A model generated the notes under the pieces. That model was not told the DNA's origin. It saw only the letters and a program-made list of their open reading frames with translations, and searched no databases. 64,000 nt of DNA from Apostichopus japonicus. Its lineage: Eukaryota > Echinodermata > Holothuroidea > Aspidochirotida > Stichopodidae. Positions 26,701-38,700 of this stretch are shown piece by piece. The DNA lies in assembly GCF_037975245.1 (NCBI RefSeq), contig NC_092567.1:1-64000 (forward strand), given 5' to 3'. Both the position numbers and the translations under genes were made by a program. Position 1 is the stretch's first letter. Every line of letters begins with the position of its first letter.

Positions 26701-29700
26701 GCCATCTTGAAAAATCGGAACCGATAAAGTGGGTTCCACGGATAAAATCGATAGATAGGTCGAAAAGAAACTCCATGCCAAATTTGGTACTTTTGTCCGG
26801 CCGGTAACGTTAAGCCCCAAAATTGTTGCTAAGCCACCTCACTACATGGCATATTAATACAGAGTGCAGGAGAATCCACTCTGCTGTAACCACACATGGC
26901 ATATTAATACAGAGTGGAGGAGAATCCACTCTGCTGTAACCATACATGGCATATTAATATAGAGTGCAGGAGAATCCACTCTGCTGTAACCACACATGGC
27001 ATATTAATACAGAGTGGAGGAGAATCCACTCTGCTGTAACCATACATGGCATATTAATACAGAGTGGAGGAGAATCCACTCTGCTGTAACCATGCATGGC
27101 ATATTAATACAGAGTGGAGGAGAATCCACTCTGCTGTAACCACACATGGCATATTTAATACAGAGTGGAGGAGAATCCACTCTGCTGTAACCATACATGT
27201 CATATTTAATACAGAGTGGAGGAGAATCCACTCTGCTGTAACCATACATGGCATATTAATACAGAGTGCAGGAGAATCCACTCTGCTGTAACCACACATG
27301 GCATATTAATACAGAGTGCAGGAGAATCCACTCTGCTGTAACCACACATGGCATATTAATACAGAGTGCAGGAGAATCCACTCTGCTGTAACCATACATG
27401 GCATATTAATACAGAGTGCAGGAGAATCCACTCTGCTGTAACCATACATGGCATATTAATACAGAGTGCAGGAGAATCCACTCTGCTGTAACCATACATG
27501 GCATATTAATACAGAGTGGAGGAGAATCCACTCTGCTGTAACCATACATGGCATATTAATACAGAGTGGAGGAGAATCTACTCTGCTGTAACCATACATG
27601 GCATATTAATACAGAGTGGAGGAGAATCCACTCTGCTGTAACCATACATGGCATATTAATACAGAGTGGAGGAGAATCTACTCTGCTGTAACCATACATG
27701 GCATATTAATACAGAGTGGAGGAGAATCCACTCTGCTGTAACCATACATGGCATATTAATACAGAGTGGAGGAGAATCCACTCTGCTGTAACCATACATG
27801 GCATATTAATACAGAGTGGAGGAGAATCCACTCTGCTGTAACCATACATGGCATATTAATACAGAGTGGAGGAGAATCCACTCTGCTGTAACCATACATG
27901 GCATATTAATACAGAGTGGAGGAGAATCTACTCTGCTGTAACCATACATGGCATATTAATACAGAGTGGAGGAGAATCCACTCTGCTGTAACCATACATG
28001 GCATATTAATACAGAGTGGAGGAGAATCCACTCTGCTGTAACCATACATGGCATATTAATACAGAGTGGAGGAGAATCTACTCTGCTGTAACCATACATG
28101 GCATATTAATACAGAGTGGAGGAGAATCCACTCTGCTGTAACCATACATGGCATATTAATACAGAGTGGAGGAGAATCTACTCTGCTGTAACCATACATG
28201 GCATATTAATACAGAGTGGAGGAGAATCCACTCTGCTGTAACCATACATGGCATATTAATACAGAGTGGAGGAGAATCCACTCTGCTGTAACCATACATG
28301 TCATATTAATACAGAGTGGAGGAGAATCCACTCTGCTGTAACCATACATGGCATATTAATACAGAGTGGAGGAGAATCTACTCTGCTGTAACCATACATG
28401 GCATATTAATACAGAGTGGAGGAGAATCCACTCTGCTGTAACCATACATGGCATATTAATACAGAGTGGAGGAGAATCCACTCTGCTGTAACCATACATG
28501 GCATATTAATACAGAGTGGAGGAGAATCCACTCTGCTGTAACCATACATGGCATATTAATACAGAGTGGAGGAGAATCCACTCTGCTGTAACCATACATG
28601 GCATATTAATACAGAGTGGAGGAGAATCCACTCTGCTGTAACCATACATGGCATATTAATACAGAGTGGAGGAGAATCTACTCTGCTGTAACCATACATG
28701 GCATATTAATACAGAGTGGAGGAGAATCCACTCTGCTGTAACCATACATGGCATATTAATACAGAGTGGAGGAGAATCCACTCTGCTGTAACCATACATG
28801 GCATATTAATACAGAGTGGAGGAGAATCCACTCTGCTGTAACCATACATGGCATATTAATACAGAGTGGAGGAGAATCTACTCTGCTGTAACCATACATG
28901 GCATATTAATACAGAGTGGAGGAGAATCCACTCTGCTGTAACCACACATGGCATATTAATACAGAGTGGAGGAGAATCCACTCTGCTGTAACCATACATG
29001 GCATATTAATACAGAGTGGAGGAGAATCCACTCTGCTGTAACCATACATGGCATATTAATACAGAGTGGAGGAGAATCCACTCTGCTGTAACCATACATG
29101 GCATATTAATACAGAGTGGAGGAGAATCTACTCTGCTGTAACCATACATGGCATATTAATACAGAGTGGAGGAGAATCCACTCTGCTGTAACCATACATG
29201 GCATATTAATACAGAGTGGAGGAGAATCTACTCTGCTGTAACCATACATGGCATATTAATACAGAGTGGAGGAGAATCCACTCTGCTGTAACCATACATG
29301 GCATATTAATACAGAGTGGAGGAGAATCCACTCTGCTGTAACCATACATGGCATATTAATACAGAGTGGAGGAGAATCCACTCTGCTGTAACCATACATG
29401 GCATATTAATACAGAGTGGAGGAGAATCCACTCTGCTGTAACCATACATGGCATATTAATACAGAGTGGAGGAGAATCTACTCTGCTGTAACCATACATG
29501 GCATATTAATACAGAGTGGAGGAGAATCCACTCTGCTGTAACCATACATGGCATATTAATACAGAGTGGAGGAGAATCCACTCTGCTGTAACCATACATG
29601 GCATATTAATACAGAGTGGAGGAGAATCTACTCTGCTGTAACCATACATGGCATATTAATACAGAGTGGAGGAGAATCCACTCTGCTGTAACCATACATG

Positions 29701-32700
29701 GCATATTAATACAGAGTGGAGGAGAATCTACTCTGCTGTAACCATACATGGCATATTAATACAGAGTGGAGGAGAATCCACTCTGCTGTAACCATACATG
29801 GCATATTAATACAGAGTGGAGGAGAATCCACTCTGCTGTAACCATACATGTCATATTAATACAGAGTGGAGGAGAATCCACTCTGCTGTAACCATACATG
29901 GCATATTAATACAGAGTGGAGGAGAATCTACTCTGCTGTAACCATACATGGCATATTAATACAGAGTGGAGGAGAATCCACTCTGCTGTAACCATACATG
30001 GCATATTAATACAGAGTGGAGGAGAATCCACTCTGCTGTAACCATACATGGCATATTAATACAGAGTGGAGGAGAATCCACTCTGCTGTAACCATACATG
30101 GCATATTAATACAGAGTGGAGGAGAATCCACTCTGCTGTAACCATACATGGCATATTAATACAGAGTGGAGGAGAATCCACTCTGCTGTAACCATACATG
30201 GCATATTAATACAGAGTGGAGGAGAATCTACTCTGCTGTAACCATACATGGCATATTAATACAGAGTGGAGGAGAATCCACTCTGCTGTAACCATACATG
30301 GCATATTAATACAGAGTGGAGGAGAATCCACTCTGCTGTAACCATACATGGCATATTAATACAGAGTGGAGGAGAATCCACTCTGCTGTAACCATACATG
30401 GCATATTAATACAGAGTGGAGGAGAATCTACTCTGCTGTAACCATACATGGCATATTAATACAGAGTGGAGGAGAATCCACTCTGCTGTAACCACACATG
30501 GCATATTAATACAGAGTGGAGGAGAATCCACTCTGCTGTAACCATACATGGCATATTAATACAGAGTGGAGGAGAATCCACTCTGCTGTAACCATACATG
30601 GCATATTAATACAGAGTGGAGGAGAATCCACTCTGCTGTAACCACACATGGCATATTAATACAGAGTGCAGGAGAATCCACTCTGCTGTAACCATACATG
30701 GCATATTAATACAGAGTGCAGGAGAATCCACTCTGCTGTAACCATACATGGCATATTAATACAGAGTGCAGGAGAATCCACTCTGCTGTAACCATACATG
30801 GCATATTAATACAGAGTGGAGGAGAATCCACTCTGCTGTAACCATACATGGCATATTAATACAGAGTGGAGGAGAATCCACTCTGCTGTAACCATACATG
30901 GCATATTAATACAGAGTGGAGGAGAATCCACTCTGCTGTAACCATACATGGCATATTAATACAGAGTGGAGGAGAATCCACTCTGCTGTAACCATACATG
31001 GCATATTAATACAGAGTGGAGGAGAATCTACTCTGCTGTAACCACACATGGCATATTAATACAGAGTGGAGGAGAATCCACTCTGCTGTAACCATTCATG
31101 GCATATTAATACAGAGTGGAGGAGAATCCACTTTGCTGTAACCATACATGGCATATTAATACAGAGTGGAGGAGAATCCACTCTGCTGTAACCACACATG
31201 GCATATTAATACAGAGTGGAGGAGAATCCACTCTGCTGTAACCATACATGGCATATTAATACAGAGTGGAGGAGAATCCACTCTGCTGTAACCATACATG
31301 GCATATTAATACAGAGTGGAGGAGAATCCACTCTGCTGTAACCATACATGGCATATTAATACAGAGTGGAGGAGAATCCACTCTGCTGTAACCATACATG
31401 GCATATTAATACAGAGTGGAGGAGAATCCACTCTGCTGTAACCATACATGGCATATTAATACAGAGTGGAGGAGAATCTACTCTGCTGTAACCACACATG
31501 GCATATTAATACAGAGTGGAGGAGAATCCACTCTGCTGTAACCATACATGGCATATTAATACCCAATGGCAGTGTAGTGTCCAATGGGGATGTGTTGAGC
31601 TAATTAACAACGAAGTTTTTTAAGGTCATTGATGACAAATCAACTTGTCACAATCATCAATGACTAGAGTCTTGTAGGATAATTACATATGCCGTACAAC
31701 ATACACTGTCCAGTAAACTATGGCATAGTTAACTATGGCATAGTAAACTATGGCATAGTTTGCCGGGTTTATTTGTTAAACAGTTCTTGGCCGCATCTTC
31801 AATGACTATGTGTTCTGTACCTTCATAAAACATGTTTACATCTATAAACATAGTGCCATGCTTCATTAATACAAAAACATATATTGTTAACATTGGTTTT
31901 ATTCATGCAATTATGGTTTTAAATCTTACATATTTAGCAAAGAAAGATCGGTTATCCGTTCCATTCGCTTTTTTCTGCATTTTCTCTTCTTCAATTTTAT
32001 CAAGGTATGCTTGGGTGTCAGGTCTGCAGTAGGAAGACATGAAATTTAATTTTATCAATGAAACAAAAAACAAAAAAATACATAGTCCAGAGAAAACAGC
32101 CGAACTACACAATAACTGAATGGGAGAGAAGAGAGGTGAGATGAAAGGAAAGTGGAGGAGAAGGGAGGAGACGGGAGGAGAAGGGAGGAAAGGGGAGGAG
32201 AGGGAAGAGGAGGGGAAGAGGGAAGAAGAAGAAATGAAAATTACATATTAATTAATATATACTTTGTACGTTGTGACAAAACAAAAGAAACGAGAGGAGG
32301 TGAGATGAGCTGAGAGGAAAGGAGAGGGGAGAAAAAGGGAGGAGAGGGGAGGAGATGAGATAGGAGTAAAGGAGAGAAAAGAGAGGGAGAGAAAAGAGAG
32401 GGAGAGGAAAGGAGAGGGGAGGAAAGGGGAGAAGAGTGGAGGAGATGAGAGGGGAGGAAAGGTGGAGAAGAGTGGAGGAGATGAGATAGGAGTAAAGGGG
32501 AGAAAAGAGAGGGAGAGGAAAGGAGTCCAGGTATGACCAGGGACAGTGTGACTGTTGTATTAAATGTCTGTACATCCATGAACATTGACTGATTTAATAT
32601 GAACATGTCACATGAACATTCTTTGATACTTACACAGGTCCAGGTATGACCAGGGACAGTGTGACTGTTGTATTAAATGTCTGTACATCCATGAACATTG

Positions 32701-35700
32701 ACTGATTTAATATGAACATGTCACATGTACATTCTTTGATACTTACACAGGTCCAGGTATGACCAGGGACAGTGTGACTGTTGTATTAAATGTCTGTACA
32801 TCCATGAACATTGACATGTCATACATTCTTTGATACTTACACAGGTCCAGGTATGACCAGGGACAGTGTGACTGTTGTATTAAATGTCTGTAGATCCATG
32901 ACTGTTATCTCGTCAATGGATTTAGTACATGTTCCTTTGACTGGTAGGATGGAGATGCCAAGTACGTGTCCAGATTGATCTGCATGAATTGTGATATCGT
33001 CTGACATGTTAGATTCCAGTAACGAACACTGCAAGAAATCAAAATTGTTAATATGTAATCCCTGAATAGCTTGCAGACACTACAGAATGTGATATGTTCT
33101 TTGTTCTCATTTATGGAAACTTATCAATTACAAATGGAGAACTATTCCATGAGACTTTCTGGAGGCAACATTCTACCACATAGTGGCTGCTGGCTAACTA
33201 TAAATATTATATAAAAAGTGAATGAATAATTGAAAAGTGACTGGGAAGATATGTATGTATGAAGATATAGAAAAGAGCAAACTAATATACATATGCAACA
33301 TTGGGTACATGGACCATGGTCCTTGTCCACACAAACATTAAAGTCAATAAGAATAATATAATAGGGTTTAATTTAAACTTCCAATTTTGTCCATCAACGG
33401 CTCTATACTTAAAATATTATGATTCCTGTAAATGTACCCAAACCATGACTATTCATACATCTTTGCACTTGAACAGCGATTTGCATATGTAGCACTTTGC
33501 CAAGGCATACTAGATATTGTTTCCTGATTATAATGTAATATACCACACTAAAGTATATTGCAATACCATTGGATATTATCAAAGTAAGGCCATTAACTAA
33601 TTGTCAAGAAACGAATTCGAATGTCTAGAAATGGTCACTTACACTCAAAAGCACAATTTACTGCTACATTTAAACCATTTTCCCTCAGTGAGCCAAATAA
33701 TTGTCCAATTAGAGACTACTAATTTTTCAATTCCTTGAATTTACTGCTACATTATTAAAACATTTTCCCTCAGTGAGCGCAATAATTGTCCAATTATAGA
33801 CTACTAATTATTCAATTACTTGCATTTAATGCTACATTTAAACCATTTTCCCTCAGTGAGCCAAATAATTGTCCAATTATAGACTATTTTCAATTATAGA
33901 CAATTATACAGACAAATATATATAGACAATAGACAATATATAGACAATAGACAAAAATATATATAGACAAATATATAGACAATTATTCAATTACTTGGAT
34001 TTACTGCTACATTATTAAACCATTTTCCCTCGGTGAGAGAAATAACTGTCTATTTATAGACTACTAATTATTCAATTACTTGGATTTACTGCTACATTAT
34101 TAAAACATTTTCCCTCGGTGAGAGAAATAATTGTCTATTTATAGACTACTAATTATTCAATTACTTGGATTTATTGCTACATAATTAAGCTATTTTTCCT
34201 CAGTGAGAGAAATAACTGTCTATTTATAGACTACTAATTATTCAATTCCTTGAATTTACTGCTACATTATTAAAACATTTTCCCTCGGTGAGAGAAATAA
34301 TTGTCTATTTATAGACTACTAATTATTCAATTACTTGGATTTATTGCTACATAATTAAGCTATTTTTCCTCAGTGAGAGAAATAACTGTCTATTTATAGA
34401 CTACTAATTATTCAATTCCTTGAATTTACTGCTACATTATTAAACCATTTTCCCTCAGTGAGAGAAATAACTGTCTATTTATAGACTACTAATTTTTCAA
34501 TTCCTTGAATTTACTGCTACATTATTAAACCATTTTCCCTCAGTGAGAGAAATAACTGTCTATTTATAGACTACTAATTATTCAATTCCTTGAATTTACT
34601 GCTACATTCAAACCATTTTCCCTCAGTGAGAGAAATAACTGTCTATTTATAGACTACTAATTTTTCAATTCCTTGAATTTACTGCTACATTATTAAACCA
34701 TTTTCCCTCAGTGAGAGAAATAACTGTCTATTTATAGACTACTAATTTTTCAATTCCTTGAATTTACTGCTACATTATTAAACCATTTTCCCTCAGTGAG
34801 AGAAATAACTGTCTATTTATAGACTACTAATTATTCAATTCCTTGAATTTACTGCTACATTCAAACCATTTTCCCTCAGTGAGCGCAATAATTGTCCAAT
34901 TATAGACTACTTATTATTCAATTACTTGAATTTACTGCTACATTATTAAACCATTTTCCCTCGGTGAGAGAAATAATTGTCCAATTATAGACTACTAATT
35001 ATTCAATTACTTGGATTTATTGCTACATAATTAAGCTATTTTTCCTCAGTGAAAGAAATAATTGTCCAATTTTAGACTACTAATTATTAAATTCCATTAA
35101 ATAAATTGTGAAGACAGCATATCAAAGAATGTCATTTTGAAACAAGTTTGTTAAATTTGGGCAATAATGTTAACCTTTAGCTCACTACACAACCTAAAAC
35201 TGTCACCTAACGGGTAACTTAGACTGACCCAGTCACATAATATCTACCAAGCCCTTCAGTGAATTTCCTCCTTAAACTAAAGAGAAATAATAGCAATAAA
35301 CAAAAATTGGGGGGGGGGGAGACAAATAGAGAGTGTAACATACATTTGGAGCTTTAACAAAAATCAAAGGTTTTTCTGTGAGCTAGTAATCCAACTTACT
35401 GCTTTCATATAGCTTGATACATAGTCTATATCTGTGAGCTAGTAACTTACTGCTTTCATAGCTTGATACATAGTCTATATCTGTGAGCTAGTAACTTACT
35501 GCTTTCATATAGCTTGATACATAGTCTATATCTGTGAGCTAGTAACTTACTGCTTTCATAGCTTGATACATAGTCTATATCAGTGAGCTAGTAACTTACT
35601 GCTTTCATATAGCTTGATACATAGTCTATATCTGTGAGCTAGTAACTTACTGCTTTCATATAGCTTGATACATAGTCTATATCTGTGAGCTAGTAACTTA

Positions 35701-38700
35701 CTGCTTTCATAGCTTGATACATAGTCTATATCTGTGAGCTAGTAACTTACTGCTTTCATATAGCTTGATACATAGTCTATATCTGTGAGCTAGTAACTTA
35801 CTGCTTTCATATAGCTTGATACATAGTCTATATCAGTGAGCTAGTAACTTACTGCTTTCATATAGCTTGATACATAGTCTATATCTGTGAGCTAGTAACT
35901 TACTGCTTTCATATAGCTTGATACATAGTCTATATCTGTGAGCTAGTAACTTACTGCTTTCATATAACTTGATACATAGTCTATATCTGTGAGCTAGTAA
36001 CTTACTGCTTTCATATAGCTTGATACATAGTCTATATCTGTGAGCTAGTAACTTACTGCTTTCATATAGCTTGATACATAGTCTATATCTGTGAGCTAGT
36101 AACTTACTGCTTTCATATAGCTTGATACATAGTCTATATCTGTGAGCTAGTAACTTACTGCTTTCATATAGCTTGATACATAGTCTATATCTGTGAGCTA
36201 GTAACTTACTGCTTTCATATAGCTTGATACATAGTCTATATCTGTGAGCTAGTAACTTACTGCTTTCATATAGCTTGATACATAGTCTATATCTGTGAGC
36301 TAGTAACTTACTGCTTTCATATAGCTTGATACATAGTCTATATCTGTGAGCTAGTAACTTACTGCTTTCATATAGCTTGATACAAAGTCTATATCTGTGA
36401 GCTAGTAACTTACTGCTTTCATATAGCTTGATACATAGTCTATATCTGTGAGCTAGTAACTTACTGCTTTCATATAGCTTGATACATAGTCTATATCTGT
36501 GAGCTAGTAACTTACTGCTTTCATATAGCTTGATACATAGTCTATATCTGTGAGCTAGTAACTTACTGCTTTCATATAGCTTGATACATAGTCTATATCT
36601 GTGAGCTAGTAACTTACTGCTTTCATATAGCTTGATACATAGTCTATATCTGTGAGCTAGTAACTTACTGCTTTCATATAGCTTGATTCATAGCATATAT
36701 CAGTGAGCTAGTAACTTACTGCTTTCATAGCTTGATACATAGTCTATATCTGTGAGCTAGTAACTTACTGCTTTCATATAGCTTGATACATAGTCTATAT
36801 CTGTGAGCTAGTAACTTACTGCTTTCATATAGCTTGATACATAGTCTATATCAGTGAGCTAGTAACTTACTGCTTTCATATAGCTTGATACATAGTCTAT
36901 ATCTGTGAGCTAGTAACTTACTGCTTTCATATAGCTTGATACATAGTCTATATCTGTGAGCTAGTAACTTACTGCTTTCATATAGCTTGATACATAGTCT
37001 ATATCTGTGAGCTAGTAACTTACTGCTTTCATATAGCTTGATACATAGTCTATATCTGTGAGCTAGTAACTTACTGCTTTCATATAACTTGATACATAGT
37101 CTATATCTGTGAGCTAGTAACTTACTGCTTTCATATAGCTTGATACATAGTCTATATCTGTGAGCTAGTAACTTACTGCTTTCATATAACTTGATACATA
37201 GTCTATATCTGTGAGCTAGTAACTTACTGCTTTCATATAGCTTGATACATAGTCTATATCTGTGAGCTAGTAACTTACTGCTTTCATATAGCTTGATACA
37301 TAGTCTATATCTGTGAGCTAGTAAATTACTGCTTTCATATAGCTTGATACATAGTCTATATCTGTGAGCTAGTAACTTACTGCTTTCATATAGCTTGATA
37401 CATAGTCTATATCTGTGAGCTAGTAACTTACTGCTTTCATATAGCTTGATACATAGTCTATATCTGTGAGCTAGTAACTTACTGCTTTCATATAGCTTGA
37501 TACATAGCATATATCAGTGAGCTAGTAACTTACTGCTTTCATAGCTTGATACATAGTCTATATCTGTGAGCTAGTAACTTACTGCTTTCATATAGCTTGA
37601 TACATAGTCTATATCTGTGAGCTAGTAACTTACTGCTTTCATATAGCTTGATACATAGTCTATATCTTCAGAGGTCTGTAGTGACAGCAGCTGAGTTGGT
37701 ACTCTAGTTCTGTAATACCCACCGCTTGTTGCTAGCTCCTGTCAAATACAAAAAAATATATTTTAAGTGGTATCTAATCATCGTATTAAATTGAAATTCT
37801 TTAAAAAAGAATGAAACAAAGAGTCAAATTGCTGCCACTTTCAAATACGAGAATACTGTATGCCTTCGCCTCACATGCCTTCGCCTTACATATGCCTTCG
37901 CCTCACATATGCCTTCACCTCTCATATGCCTTCGCCTCACATATGCCTTCGCCTCACATATGCTTTCGCCTCACATATATGCCTTCGCCTTACATATGCC
38001 TTCGCTTCACATATGCCTTCGCCTCTCATATGCCTTCGCCTCACATATGCCTTCGCCTCACATATGCTTTCGCCTCACATATATGCCTTCGCCTCACATA
38101 TGCCTTCGCCTCTCATATGCCTTCGCCTCACATATGCCTTCGCCTCACATATGCTTTTGCCTCACATATATGCCTTCGCCTCACATATGCCTTCGCCTCT
38201 CATATGCCTTCGCCTCACATATGCCTTCGCTTCACATATGCCTTCGCCTCTCATATGCCTTCGCCTCACATATGCCTTCGCCTCACATATGCTTTCGCCT
38301 CACATATATGCCTTCGCCTCACATATGCCTTCGCCTCACATATGCCTTCGCCTCACATATGCTTTCGCCTCACATATATGCCTTCGCCTTACATATGCCT
38401 TCGCCTCACATATGCCTTCGCCTTACATATGCCTTCGCCTCACATATGCCTTCGCCTCTCATATGCCTTTGCCTCACATATGCCTTCGCCTCACATATGC
38501 CTTTGCCTCACATACCTTCGCCTCATATGCCTTCGCCTCTCATATAGGGTCATTTTCACAATCAGTGGAGTAACTTTCAATATTGGCACTTATTGCTTTG
38601 TAACTCAGTGACCAAATACCAGAATTCTTAGATTTTTTGCCATTTGACCATCCTAAGTGAAGTCTACCTTGGGTAGCTTAACGAACTTTCTCGGTTTCTT

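Noticed and set aside
26848-31562. CRISPR-like regular repeat spacing
   Set aside because: Units are contiguous with no unique spacers, and the context is eukaryotic; it is a simple satellite.
32241-32606. 121-codon and 107-codon minus-strand frames rich in Ser/Leu/Pro
   Set aside because: They are translations of the polypurine/polypyrimidine tract. The final residues overlap the duplicated exon 5 end by chance of frame.
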